Of a stretch of DNA of 64,000 nt, positions 27,078-35,415 are shown piece by piece (position 1 is the first letter of the stretch; every line of letters starts with the position of its first letter). The notes beneath the pieces were generated by a model that did not search any database, was not told the DNA's origin, and was given only the letters and a program-made list of their open reading frames with translations. The stretch is taken from NCBI GenBank assembly GCA_963751835.1, contig CAVVWD010000005.1, positions 43,952-107,951 of the forward strand. The letters are read 5' to 3'. The translations under genes and the position numbers were made by a program. The stretch comes from JACVRW01 sp963751835. Lineage in GTDB: Bacteria > Actinomycetota > Thermoleophilia > Solirubrobacterales > Thermoleophilaceae.

Positions 27078-27578
27078 GTGGACCCTCTCCGGCCGCTTGA
27101 TCCCGCCCGCCTGGGCGATCACATCGACCGTCTCTATAGGGCGGCGGTGGGCCTGTGCGGCTCGCACGCGGACGCCGAGGATCTGGTGCAGGAGACCTAC
27201 GTGCAGGTGCTGCGCAAGCCGCGCCTGCTGCGCTCGGACGACGACCTCGGCTATCTCATGCGCGTCCTTCGCAACACCTTCTACTCGCGCTACCGCACCG
27301 AGGCGCGGCGCCCGCGCAGCTCTCCGCTGGAGGAGCACGAAGAGATCATCGAGGGGCGCGCCGTCGCCCACCCCGCCGACGCGGCCGAGGCCTCGGAGGT
27401 GCTCGCGGCGGTGGCGGCGCTGCCGGAGCCCTTCCGGGAGGTCGTGGCCGCGGTCGATCTCGCGGGGCTCAGCTACCGCGAGGCCGCGCGGGCGCTGCGG
27501 ACCCGCGAGGGAACGATCATGAGCCGGCTCAGCCGCGGGCGCGCGCAGGTGGCGGACGCGCTCGGCTACACCTCGTAG
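27078..27578 (+). CDS. ECF-type RNA polymerase sigma factor
   Basis: A 166-residue sigma-70 family factor of the extracytoplasmic-function group. Region 2 covers LYRAAVGLCGSHADAEDLVQ ETYVQVL, and region 4 covers LPEPFREVVAAVDLAGLSYR with helix-turn-helix AARALRTREGTIMSRLSRGR. GTG start at 27078. It would be held inactive by the anti-sigma factor encoded just upstream. The last 13 bases overlap the convergent MBL gene. Target promoters cannot be inferred from this window. Confidence 0.92.
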   Translation: MDPLRPLDPARLGDHIDRLYRAAVGLCGSHADAEDLVQETYVQVLRKPRLLRSDDDLGYLMRVLRNTFYSRYRTEARRPRSSPLEEHEEIIEGRAVAHPADAAEASEVLAAVAALPEPFREVVAAVDLAGLSYREAARALRTREGTIMSRLSRGRAQVADALGYTS

Positions 27579-28360
27579 GAGGCGCCCTCGTGGGCCACCT
27601 CGACCGGCCCGCCGAACGCCTCGGCGGCCTCGGCCCGCGCCCACTCCCAGTCGAGCTCGTCCGAGATGTGCACGAGCACCACGCGCTTGACCCCGCAGGC
27701 GCGCGCCTGAGCTCCCGCCTCGGCGGGGGTCAGGTGGCCGCGTACACCGGTCCGCTCGGGACGCGGAAGCGTCGCCTCGACGAGCATCAGATCCCCGCCC
27801 TGCGCGAACTCGGTAAGCACGTCTGTCGGGCTGCTGTCCGCGCCATAGATGATCCGCCTGGACCCGCCCGCGGCGCCGATGCTCATCGCGAAGGTCTCCG
27901 TGAAGTGGGGGACCGGCTGGAAGCGCACCTTCAGCGGGCCGATCTCGATCTCCCCCGCCGGGTCGTACTCGCGCAGGTCGAAGGCCTTCTCGATCAGGTC
28001 CTCCTGGCCCCAGGTGCCGACCACGCGGCGGAAGGCGTCGCGGCTCCCCGGGGGCACGTGCAGCTCCGGCCGGGCGGGGTTGTCCGTACCTGGCCAGCGA
28101 TCGACGGGCACCGGCTGCTGGCGCGGCGCGTAGGTGAGCGCGTACGCGAACGGCACGAGGTCGAGGAAGTGGTCCGCGTGCAGGTGCGAGATGACCACCG
28201 CGTCGACGTCGACGTAGTCGATGCGCTCGCGCAATTTGCCGAACACGCCGTTTCCGCAGTCGACCACGACCGCGCAGCCGTCTTCCTCGACGAGGTAGCC
28301 AGAGCATGCGCCGCCGACGTCCTGCCACGCCGGCGACTTACCGAGCACCGTGAGCCGCAT
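27566..28360 (-). CDS. metallo-beta-lactamase-fold hydrolase (RNase Z/PhnP-like)
   Basis: A 264-residue metal-dependent hydrolase. The zinc motif HLHADH is at residues 59-64, with later ligands probably in FTETFAMSIG and the C-terminal VLVHIS. The start MRLTVLGKSPAWQDVGGACS resembles the GSGSA opening of RNase Z, PhnP and similar phosphodiesterases, but the RNase Z exosite arm is missing, so tRNase activity is unlikely. The 3' end overlaps the ECF sigma gene by 13 bases on the opposite strand. Substrate unknown; a phosphodiester or lactone is likely. Confidence 0.82.
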   Translation of the reverse strand: MRLTVLGKSPAWQDVGGACSGYLVEEDGCAVVVDCGNGVFGKLRERIDYVDVDAVVISHLHADHFLDLVPFAYALTYAPRQQPVPVDRWPGTDNPARPELHVPPGSRDAFRRVVGTWGQEDLIEKAFDLREYDPAGEIEIGPLKVRFQPVPHFTETFAMSIGAAGGSRRIIYGADSSPTDVLTEFAQGGDLMLVEATLPRPERTGVRGHLTPAEAGAQARACGVKRVVLVHISDELDWEWARAEAAEAFGGPVEVAHEGASYEV

Positions 28361-28392
28361 GAGCGGAGATTATCCGGGCGCTGCCGCCGGTC

Positions 28393-28596
28393 CTAGGCGT
28401 TCGGCTGGGGGAAGGCGTACGCGGCGGTCGTCCGCTCGGATCTGAAGACGAACGCCAGCTGGCGCTCGGGCTCCAGTCCGCGCTCGGCCGGGCGGAACGT
28501 TGTGCAGGGCTTGCCCAGGTTGAGCGCGCAGAGCTGGTTCTGCTGGAAGAAGCAGTCCTCGCAGCGGGCGGGCTTCGTCTTCGCCACGGCCGCCAT
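28393..28596 (-). CDS. small cysteine-rich protein, 67 residues
   Basis: Reads MAAVAKTKPARCEDCFFQQN, then cysteines at two further positions (QLCALNLGKPCTTFRP), giving Cys spacing C-x2-C-x8-C-x7-C, and ends in a basic/aromatic stretch. The pattern suggests one bound zinc or iron-sulfur centre. The ATG at 28596 has no clear ribosome-binding site; the frame extends to 28662, but that part is unlike protein. It lies just upstream of the MBL gene on the same strand. Not recognised; the regular Cys pattern makes it likely to be real. Confidence 0.5.
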   Translation of the reverse strand: MAAVAKTKPARCEDCFFQQNQLCALNLGKPCTTFRPAERGLEPERQLAFVFRSERTTAAYAFPQPNA

Positions 28597-28664
28597 GCTG
28601 CAACAACAGCGGCCTGGATTCCAGTCGGCGTTTGTCGCAGTTTGCAGGCTCCCCCCGGGCACGC

Positions 28665-28684
28665 CCCGCTCCGAGCGGGTTTTT
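28665..28684 (+). terminator. intrinsic terminator or attenuator upstream of the SDR gene
   Basis: Stem CCCGCT / AGCGGG with a CCG loop, followed directly by TTTTT. No plus-strand gene ends here; the next start codon is 34 bases downstream. It may end a short leader RNA or an antisense RNA. Confidence 0.6.
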
Positions 28685-28717
28685 CAGGGGGGCGAACTTC
28701 GGGCAGCATGGAGAGCC

Positions 28718-29632
28718 ATGGAGCTGATCGCCGGAGCCACCGGATACGTGGGCGGGCGGCTGCTGCGCCGCCTGACGGCGGAGGGCAGGCAGGTCCGGGC
28801 GCTCGCGCGCCGCCCGGAGCTCCTCGAGCCGCTCCCGGGCGTCGAGCCGGCGCGCGCCGATTTGCTGAGCGGGAACGGGATCGAGGCCGCGCTCGAGGGG
28901 GTCTCGAGCGCCTACTACCTCGTCCACTCGATGGAGCCCGCGAGCGACGGCGGCTTCGCCGCGCGCGACCGCCGCGCGGCCGAGGCCTTCGGCCGTGCCG
29001 CCGCCCGTGCCGGGGTCGAGCGAATCGTCTACCTCGGCGGGATCGAGCCGGCCGGACATGTGTCGCCCCACCTGCGCTCGCGACTCGAGGTCGAGGAGAT
29101 ACTGCTCTCCGCGGTCCCCCACTCGACCGCGCTGCGCGCCTCGATAGTCATCGGCGCGGGCTCGTCTTCGTTCCGGGTGCTCGTGCGGCTGGTCGAGCGC
29201 CTGCGCGTGCTGCCCCTGCCGCGATGGCGGGTGAACCGCACGCAGCCCGTCGACGAGCGCGATGTGATCGAGTATCTCGCCCGCACCCCTGCGACCCCGG
29301 CCGCCGAGGGCCGCTCGCTGGACGTGTGTGGGCCGGACGTGATGACCTACGCGGAGATGATCGGCCGGATCGCCGACTGCATGGGCGTTGGGCGCCTGCC
29401 GCTGGGGCTCGGCGTCTCGCTCACGCCGCCCGCCAGCGCGCTCGTGGCCGCGGTGAGCGGGCAGCCGCTCGAGCTCGTGCGGCCGCTGATGGAGAGCCTC
29501 GAAACGGACATCCTTCCGCGTGACCCCGAGGAGGCTGCCCGCCTGTACGGGCTCCAGCCGCGCGGCTTCGAGCGCGCGGTCGAGCATGCGCTAGGGGAGT
29601 GGGAGGCACGCGAGCGGCTGGGCGCGCGATGA
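28718..29632 (+). CDS. NAD(P)-binding atypical short-chain dehydrogenase / NmrA-like protein
   Basis: A 304-residue Rossmann-fold protein starting MELIAGATGYVGGRLLRRL (nucleotide-binding GxxGxxG at residues 6-12). The classic YxxxK pair is absent, as in atypical or 'NAD(P)H-binding' SDRs such as NmrA and UbiA-associated reductases. The C-terminal half (VDERDVIEYLART, LDVCGPDVMTYAEM) matches this group. ATG 28718 is chosen because it begins exactly at the domain. The stop overlaps the SRPBCC gene by ATGA, so the two are likely co-translated. Substrate unknown. Confidence 0.82.
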   Translation: MELIAGATGYVGGRLLRRLTAEGRQVRALARRPELLEPLPGVEPARADLLSGNGIEAALEGVSSAYYLVHSMEPASDGGFAARDRRAAEAFGRAAARAGVERIVYLGGIEPAGHVSPHLRSRLEVEEILLSAVPHSTALRASIVIGAGSSSFRVLVRLVERLRVLPLPRWRVNRTQPVDERDVIEYLARTPATPAAEGRSLDVCGPDVMTYAEMIGRIADCMGVGRLPLGLGVSLTPPASALVAAVSGQPLELVRPLMESLETDILPRDPEEAARLYGLQPRGFERAVEHALGEWEARERLGAR

Positions 29633-30063
29633 AGGTCGAGCGGAGCGTGGAGATTGCGGCTGCACCGGGCGAGGTCTACAACGTGGTGATGGACCCCGCT
29701 CGCCTCGATGACTGGGTCACGATCCACGACCACCTCGAGGACGCGCCGAACGGGCAACTCAAGCGCGGCTCGAAGCTGACCCAGACCCTGCGCGTCGCGG
29801 GGCAGCGCTTCAAGGTGCGCTGGACCGTCGCCGAGATTGACTTCTGCAGGCGAGTCGTCTGGGAGGGACGCGGGCCGCTGGGCTCACACGCGCGCGTGGT
29901 GTACCGCTTCGACGAGAACGAACGCGGAACCCGGTTCTCTTACATGAACCAGTACGACCTGCCGGGTGGGGTATTCGGGCGAATGGCGGGGCGCGCTGTG
30001 TCCCGCGTTACAGAAAAAGAGTTGGACGGTTCGTTGCAGAAGCTCAAGTCAATGCTCGAATAA
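29629..30063 (+). CDS. SRPBCC (START-like) family protein
   Basis: A 144-residue polyketide cyclase/START-like fold protein. Opening VERSVEIAAAPGEVYNVVMD is the family hallmark; the C-terminal amphipathic helix SRVTEKELDGSLQKLKSMLE completes it. These proteins bind hydrophobic ligands in a deep cavity. ATG 29629 shares four bases with the SDR stop. Paired with an NAD(P)-binding protein, it may handle the same hydrophobic compound. Confidence 0.85.
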   Translation: MKVERSVEIAAAPGEVYNVVMDPARLDDWVTIHDHLEDAPNGQLKRGSKLTQTLRVAGQRFKVRWTVAEIDFCRRVVWEGRGPLGSHARVVYRFDENERGTRFSYMNQYDLPGGVFGRMAGRAVSRVTEKELDGSLQKLKSMLE

Positions 30064-30067
30064 CAGT

Positions 30068-30073
30068 TACAGT
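30068..30073 (+). promoter_or_regulatory. -10 box (TACAGT) of the winged-helix gene
   Basis: TACAGT ends six bases before ATG 30080, and no Shine-Dalgarno sequence is present. Consistent with a leaderless mRNA. Confidence 0.35.
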
Positions 30074-30079
30074 ACGAGC

Positions 30080-30430
30080 ATGGCTGACTTCCTGGACGAG
30101 AAGCGCAAGGAGATAGACGCACGGATGCGTGAGCTCCGGCCGCTGGTGGACGAGTACAACCGCCTCGAGCAGGCGGCGGCCGCGCTCGAGGGCGTCGGCG
30201 GCGCCACGGCCAGGCCGGCGCGCCGCCGCCGCCGCGGCCGCGGGCGACCGCGAGGCAGCGGGACGCGCGCGAAGGAAGCCCTGGAGCTCGTCCGCACGCG
30301 CCCCGGGATCACGATCACCGAGATGGCCGACGCGATGGGCATCAAGGCGAACTACCTGTACAGGGTGATGCCGACCCTCGAGTCCGAGGGCCAGGTGGTG
30401 AAGCGCGACCGAGGCTGGCACCCGGCCTAG
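30080..30430 (+). CDS. small DNA-binding protein: coiled coil, basic linker, winged helix
   Basis: A 116-residue protein. Residues 1-40 form a charged coiled coil (DEKRKEIDARMRELRPLVDE), 48-62 a very basic hinge (ARRRRRGRGRPRGS, AT-hook-like RGRP), and 65-115 a winged helix (ALELVRTRPGITITEMADAM, then YLYRVMPTLESEGQVVKRD). The plan suggests a dimeric, nucleoid-associated-type transcription factor. The start ATG 30080 coincides with the coiled coil. Convergent with mdh, six bases apart. No target is evident. Confidence 0.8.
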   Translation: MADFLDEKRKEIDARMRELRPLVDEYNRLEQAAAALEGVGGATARPARRRRRGRGRPRGSGTRAKEALELVRTRPGITITEMADAMGIKANYLYRVMPTLESEGQVVKRDRGWHPA

Positions 30431-30436
30431 AGACCG

Positions 30437-31402
30437 CTAGATCAGGCCGAGCTCCTTGACGGCGTTTCGCTCCTCCTTGAGCTCGTTCACCGTGACGTCG
30501 ATCTTCGCCTGAGCGAAGTCACCCACCTCGAGGCCCTGCTCTATCGAGTATTGGCCTCCGTTCACACGTACCGGGAAGCTCGACACGAGTCCCTCCTCGA
30601 CACCGTAGGAGCCATCCGACGGCACCGCCATCGAGCGCAGGCCGTCTGCCCCGAGCACCCAGTCATGCATGTGGTCGATCGCGGCGTTCGCGGCGCTCGC
30701 CGCGGACGACGCGCCGCGCGCCTCGATGATCTCGGCGCCTCGCTTGCCCACGCGCGGGATGTACTCGTGCTCGTACCAGTCCATGTCGACCTGGTCCGCC
30801 GCGGGCTTACCGCCCACCTTCGCGTTGAACAGGTCGGGGAACATCGTGGGTGAGTGGTTCCCCCACACGACCAGGTCCTGCACGTCCTCCACACCGACGT
30901 TCAGCTTCTCGGCGAGTTGGGCAACCGCGCGGTTCTCGTCGAGCCGGGTCATGGCGGTGAAGCGCTCACGCGGGATGTCGGCGGCGTTCGACATCGCGAT
31001 CAGGGCGTTCGTGTTGGCCGGGTTGCCGACCACGAGGATCCTCACGTCATCCGCGGCGCCCGCGCTCAGCGCCTCGCCCTGCGGCTTGAAGATCTGGCCG
31101 TTCGCCTCCAGCAGGTCGGCCCGCTCCATGCCCTTCGTGCGCGGCCGCGCCCCCACCAGCAGCGCGACATTCACCCCGTCGAACGCCTTGACCGGGTCGT
31201 CGAATATCTCCACGGAAGCGAGCAGCGGGAAGGCGCAGTCCTGCAGCTCGAGCGCCGTGCCTTCGGCGGCCTTGACGGCCTGCGGGATCTCCAGCAGGCG
31301 CAGGTCGATCTTCTCGTCCGGCCCCAGCATCTGGCCCGAGGCGATCCGGAACAGCAGGGCGTAGCCGATCTGGCCGGCGGCGCCCGTGACGGTGACTTTC
31401 AT
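30437..31402 (-). CDS. mdh: malate dehydrogenase
   Basis: A 321-residue cytosolic NAD-dependent enzyme that oxidises malate to oxaloacetate. It belongs to the LDH/MDH type 2 group: NAD motif GAAGQIG at residues 7-13, substrate loop ARPRTKGMERADLL, and catalytic His183 in WGNHSPTM with the partner Asp in RLDENRAV. Length matches the family. Its start overlaps the icd stop by ATGA, and succinate dehydrogenase genes lie two genes away, so this is a local cluster of TCA-cycle enzymes. Confidence 0.95.
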   Translation of the reverse strand: MKVTVTGAAGQIGYALLFRIASGQMLGPDEKIDLRLLEIPQAVKAAEGTALELQDCAFPLLASVEIFDDPVKAFDGVNVALLVGARPRTKGMERADLLEANGQIFKPQGEALSAGAADDVRILVVGNPANTNALIAMSNAADIPRERFTAMTRLDENRAVAQLAEKLNVGVEDVQDLVVWGNHSPTMFPDLFNAKVGGKPAADQVDMDWYEHEYIPRVGKRGAEIIEARGASSAASAANAAIDHMHDWVLGADGLRSMAVPSDGSYGVEEGLVSSFPVRVNGGQYSIEQGLEVGDFAQAKIDVTVNELKEERNAVKELGLI

Positions 31403-32478
31403 GCCATCTCCTCTATGACTGCATCCGCAAATTCGGAGGTACCCACGGCCGAGGGATCGTCACGCGTGGGCTTGAGGTCGTAGGTGACCTTGTCGCCCTT
31501 GCGGATCACCTCGGCGATGCCGCGCTCCATTCGGTCGGCGGCCTCGGTCTCGTCGAGGTGACGCAGCATCAGCACGCCCGACAGCAGTAGGGCGGTCGGA
31601 TTGACCCTGTTCTGACCCTTGTACTTGGGGGCCGAGCCGTGTGTGGCCTCGAAGATCGCTCCGGTCGTGCCGATGTTGGCGCCCGGCGCGAGGCCGAGCC
31701 CGCCGATCATGCCGGCGCCGAGGTCGGAGACGATGTCGCCATACAGGTTCGGCAGCACCACGACGTCGTACTCCTCGGGCCGCGACACGAGCTGGTTGCA
31801 GAGATTGTCGATGATCCGGTCCTCGAACTCGATGTCGGGATGGCGCTCGGCCACCCGGCGGGCGACCTCGAGAAACAGCCCGTCGGAGAACTTCATGATG
31901 TTCGCCTTGTGAGCCGCTGTGACCTTTCGCCGCCCGTTCTCCTCCGCGTACTTGAAGGCGGCCTCGACGATGCGATCCGAGCCGAACACGGAGATCGGCT
32001 TGATTGAGATGCCCGACTCGTCGCGGGTGGGCGAATCGAGCTCATCGGCGAGGAAGCGGCGCAGCTTCTCGACCTCGGGCGAGCCCACCTCGAATTCGAT
32101 CCCCGCGTAGAGGTCCTCGGTGTTCTCGCGGACGATCACGATGTCGGTCTCGGGAAAGCGCGTGCGCACGCCCTCGTAGGCCTTGCACGGGCGCACGCAG
32201 GCGTACAGGTCGAACTCCTTGCGCAGCGCGACGTTGATCGAGCGGAAGCCGGAGCCGACCGGCGTGGTGGTCGGGCCCTTGATGGCGACGCCACGCTCGC
32301 GGATCGACTCGAGCGTGCGCTCCGGCAGCGGGTTGCCCTCCGCCTCGTAGACGTCGACGCCCGCGTCCTGGAAGTCCCAGTCGAACTCGACGCCGGTGGC
32401 CTCGAGCACGCGCCGGGTGGCCTCGGCGAGCTCGGGCCCGGTCCCGTCGCCCGGGATGAACGTGACTCTGTGGGTCAA
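31399..32478 (-). CDS. icd: isocitrate dehydrogenase (NAD-type, isocitrate/isopropylmalate dehydrogenase family)
   Basis: A 359-residue decarboxylating dehydrogenase. THRVTFIPGDGTGPELA opens the fold; the substrate loop and Mg2+ ligands lie in NLYGDIVSDLGAGMIGGLGL. It resembles the NAD-linked isocitrate dehydrogenases of about 335-360 residues more than LeuB, and it is coupled to mdh by a four-base overlap, which supports a TCA role. The start is TTG 32478, supported by AAAGGA five bases upstream; the frame remains open to 32625 without good coding character. LeuB or homoisocitrate dehydrogenase remain possible. Confidence 0.85.
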   Translation of the reverse strand: MTHRVTFIPGDGTGPELAEATRRVLEATGVEFDWDFQDAGVDVYEAEGNPLPERTLESIRERGVAIKGPTTTPVGSGFRSINVALRKEFDLYACVRPCKAYEGVRTRFPETDIVIVRENTEDLYAGIEFEVGSPEVEKLRRFLADELDSPTRDESGISIKPISVFGSDRIVEAAFKYAEENGRRKVTAAHKANIMKFSDGLFLEVARRVAERHPDIEFEDRIIDNLCNQLVSRPEEYDVVVLPNLYGDIVSDLGAGMIGGLGLAPGANIGTTGAIFEATHGSAPKYKGQNRVNPTALLLSGVLMLRHLDETEAADRMERGIAEVIRKGDKVTYDLKPTRDDPSAVGTSEFADAVIEEMA

Positions 32479-32533
32479 GGCTGTCCTTTCACGGATCGGT
32501 ACGGAGCTGGAAGCCTGCCACCATTTCAGATCA

Positions 32534-33694
32534 ATGTTCGGTGGCAGCTCCATACAGCTCGGCCGGATCTTCGGGATCCGGATCGGGGTGGACGTGAGCT
32601 GGTTCATCGTCCTGTTCCTGATCATCTGGTCGCTGTCCAGCTACTACGAGGACGTCGCGCCGGGCTCCAACGCGTTCGTGCTGGCCACGGTCAGCGCGCT
32701 GCTCTTCTTCCTGTCGATCCTGCTCCACGAGCTCGGCCACGCCTTCGTCGCGATCCGCAACGGCATCCCGATCGAAGGAATCGACCTGTGGATGTTCGGC
32801 GGCGTGGCCAAGCTCGGCAGGGACTCGCGGTCGGCCGGCGAGGAGTTCCGCGTGGCCGTGGCGGGCCCGATCGTGACGCTCGTGATCGCCGCCGCCTGCC
32901 TGGGACTCGGCGCGGCGATCTCGAGCCCGGAAGAGGTGCTCGAGAGCTCGAGCTTCGATGACACCACCACCGGCGCGACGCTGGCGGTGGTCGGTTACCT
33001 GGCGTCGATCAATCTCATCGTGCTTGTCTTCAACCTGATCCCGGGCTTCCCGCTCGACGGCGGCCGCATCGCTCGGGCGATCGCGTGGAAGATCACCGGC
33101 GACCGCAACCGGGCGACGCGCTTTGCCGGCGTGCTCGGCAGGTTCGTGGGCTGGGGAATGATCGGCTTCGGCATCTTCATAGTCGTGGCCTGGGGCAGCT
33201 TGATCACCGGGCTCTGGCTCGCCTTCATCGGCTTCTTCCTCGCCCAGGCGGCCGGCTCCGCGGTCGCCCAGGCGGACTTCTCCGACCGGATCGGCGGCAT
33301 CCGGGTGTCTGACGTGATGGACGCGGAGCCCGTCGCGATCCCCGAGTCGCTCAGCCTCGACCAAGCCGACCACGAGTTCTTCCTCCGCTACGGCTGGCCG
33401 TGGTTCCCCGTGGTGGACCCCTCGGGCCGTCTCGTCGGTGTCGTCTCCCGGGAGGCGGTCGAGAGCGTCCCCGAGCAGCTGCGGGCCTCGCGCCCGGTGG
33501 CGTCCGTGATGGCGCGCGACGACGGCGACAGCGGCCTCCGGGCCCAGCTCGAGGACCCGCTCGAGTCGCTGCTCGGCCGCGACGGGCTGGCGCGGCTCGG
33601 GGCCGTAATGGCCGTGGACGGCGACGGCGTGCTCCAGGGGATCGTGACGATCGAGGCCGTGCGCCGGGCGCTCCGGACGGCGGCACCCGCCTAG
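32534..33694 (+). CDS. site-2 protease family membrane metalloprotease (M50) with CBS-like tail
   Basis: A 386-residue intramembrane protease. Zinc motif HELGH at residues 65-69 in a membrane helix and the third ligand Asp175 in NLIPGFPLDGG. About six membrane segments are followed by a soluble C-terminal region with CBS-type elements (VSDVMDAEPVAIPESLSLDQ; FPVVDPSGRLVGVVSREA). Site-2 proteases release anti-sigma factors or other regulators; the CBS part usually senses adenine nucleotides. ATG 32534 begins at the first conserved residues; the region upstream is the promoter zone shared with icd. Placement in the TCA cluster may be coincidental. Confidence 0.88.
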   Translation: MFGGSSIQLGRIFGIRIGVDVSWFIVLFLIIWSLSSYYEDVAPGSNAFVLATVSALLFFLSILLHELGHAFVAIRNGIPIEGIDLWMFGGVAKLGRDSRSAGEEFRVAVAGPIVTLVIAAACLGLGAAISSPEEVLESSSFDDTTTGATLAVVGYLASINLIVLVFNLIPGFPLDGGRIARAIAWKITGDRNRATRFAGVLGRFVGWGMIGFGIFIVVAWGSLITGLWLAFIGFFLAQAAGSAVAQADFSDRIGGIRVSDVMDAEPVAIPESLSLDQADHEFFLRYGWPWFPVVDPSGRLVGVVSREAVESVPEQLRASRPVASVMARDDGDSGLRAQLEDPLESLLGRDGLARLGAVMAVDGDGVLQGIVTIEAVRRALRTAAPA

Positions 33695-33725
33695 ATGCGT
33701 TTCCATAGAATCGCGGCCCCCACCG

Positions 33726-35408
33726 ATGCCTGAGCACGACGTCCTGGTCATAGGGGCCGGCCTCGCCGGCCAGCGCGCTGCCCTCGCCGCGGCGGAGAAG
33801 GGCGCCTCGGTGGGCATCATTTCGAAGGTCCACCCAGTGCGCTCGCACTCGAACGCCGCCCAGGGAGGCATCAACGCGGCGCTCGACCCGCAGGACTCGT
33901 GGGAGTCGCACGCGTTCGACACCGTCAAGGGCTCGGACTATCTCGGCGACCAGGACGCGATCGAGATCATGTGCCGTGAGGCGCCCGAGGAGCTGCTCGA
34001 TCTCGAGCACTGGGGCGTGACCTTCCACCGCAACGAGGAGGGCCGGCTCGGCAAGCGCGCCTTCGGAGGGGCGAGCGCGGCGCGCACGTACTACGTCGCC
34101 GACATCACCGGACAGGCGATCCTGCATGTGCTCTACGAGCAGCTCATGAAGTTCGAGGACGTTTACCGCTACGAGGAGTGGTTCACCACCGCGCTCGTGC
34201 AGGACGACGAGGGCCGGATCGTGGGGGCGCTCACGCGCAACATCAAGGACGGCACGATGGAGCTGTTCGTCGCCAAGGCGGTGATCCTGGCGAGCGGCGG
34301 CAACGGGCAGATCTACGACCCGACCACGAACGCCCTGATCTGCACGGGCGACGGGATCGCGATGGCCTACCGGATCGGCGCGCCGCTCATGGACATGGAG
34401 ATGATCCAGTACCACCCCACGACGCTCGCGGGGCTCGGGCTGCTGATCACCGAGGGCGCCCGCGGCGAGGGCGCCCAGCTCTACAACGCCCAGGGCGAGC
34501 GCTTCATGGAGAAGTACGCGCCAAACAAGATGGAGCTCGCGTCGCGCGACGTGGTCTCGCGCGCCGAGCAGACCGAGCTCGACGAGGGCCGCGGCTTCCC
34601 CGACGGCACGGTCGCGCTCGACATCACGGTCGTGCCGCGCAAGCGCATCCACGAGGCGCTGCGCGAGATCGTCAACGTGGGCCGCGACTTCGCGGGCGTC
34701 GACATCACCCGCGAGCCGATCCACATCAAGCCGGGCAATCACTACGTGATGGGCGGGGTCAAGACCGACATAAACGGTCAGACGCCGGTCCCGGGGCTGT
34801 ACGCCGCGGGTGAGTGCGCCTGTGTCTCCGTGCACGGCGGCAACCGTCTCGGCGCCAACTCGCTGCTCGACACGCTCGTGTTCGGGCGCCGCTCGGGCGC
34901 TCACGCGGCGGACGCGGTGCGCGGCCTCCACATGCCGGAGCCCGGCCGGGCGGCGCTCGACGCCGAGGCCGGGAGGATCGACTCGATCGTCCGCCGCGAC
35001 CGCTCGGGCCGCAGGGTCTCCGAGATCAAGGCCGAGCTCGGCCAGGTGATGGACAAGCACGTGGCGGTGTTCCGCGACGAGGCCGGGCTGCAGACCGCTC
35101 TCGAGACCGTCCGGCGCCTCAAGGAGGAGGCGGAGAACGTCGCAATCGACGACAGGGGCAGCGTGTTCAACCAGGACGTGCTGGGGGCGCTCGAGCTCCA
35201 GTTCATGCTCGACAATGCCGAGTGCATCGTGATTTCGGCGTTGGAGCGCAAGGAGAGCCGCGGCGCCCAGTACCGCACCGACTTCCCCTCGCGCAACGAC
35301 GAGGAGTGGCTCAAGCACATCAACGTCGCCGTGAACGGCAACGAACCCGAGATCTCCTACTCCGAGGTCACCATGACCCAGTGGGAGCCCCAGGAGAGGA
35401 CGTATTGA
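33726..35408 (+). CDS. sdhA: succinate dehydrogenase/fumarate reductase flavoprotein subunit
   Basis: A 560-residue catalytic subunit that oxidises succinate to fumarate. FAD motif VLVIGAGLAGQRAALAAA at the N-terminus; His41 in VRSHSNAAQGGINAAL is the site of covalent FAD attachment. Active-site segments are HPTTLAGLGLLITEGARGEG and GNHYVMGGVKT. ATG 33726 follows a weak promoter (TAGAAT, 14 bases upstream). It is followed after seven bases by the iron-sulfur subunit and then by an HdrB-like subunit, the arrangement of the SdhABE type. Confidence 0.95.
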   Translation: MPEHDVLVIGAGLAGQRAALAAAEKGASVGIISKVHPVRSHSNAAQGGINAALDPQDSWESHAFDTVKGSDYLGDQDAIEIMCREAPEELLDLEHWGVTFHRNEEGRLGKRAFGGASAARTYYVADITGQAILHVLYEQLMKFEDVYRYEEWFTTALVQDDEGRIVGALTRNIKDGTMELFVAKAVILASGGNGQIYDPTTNALICTGDGIAMAYRIGAPLMDMEMIQYHPTTLAGLGLLITEGARGEGAQLYNAQGERFMEKYAPNKMELASRDVVSRAEQTELDEGRGFPDGTVALDITVVPRKRIHEALREIVNVGRDFAGVDITREPIHIKPGNHYVMGGVKTDINGQTPVPGLYAAGECACVSVHGGNRLGANSLLDTLVFGRRSGAHAADAVRGLHMPEPGRAALDAEAGRIDSIVRRDRSGRRVSEIKAELGQVMDKHVAVFRDEAGLQTALETVRRLKEEAENVAIDDRGSVFNQDVLGALELQFMLDNAECIVISALERKESRGAQYRTDFPSRNDEEWLKHINVAVNGNEPEISYSEVTMTQWEPQERTY

Positions 35409-35415
35409 GGCGGGC

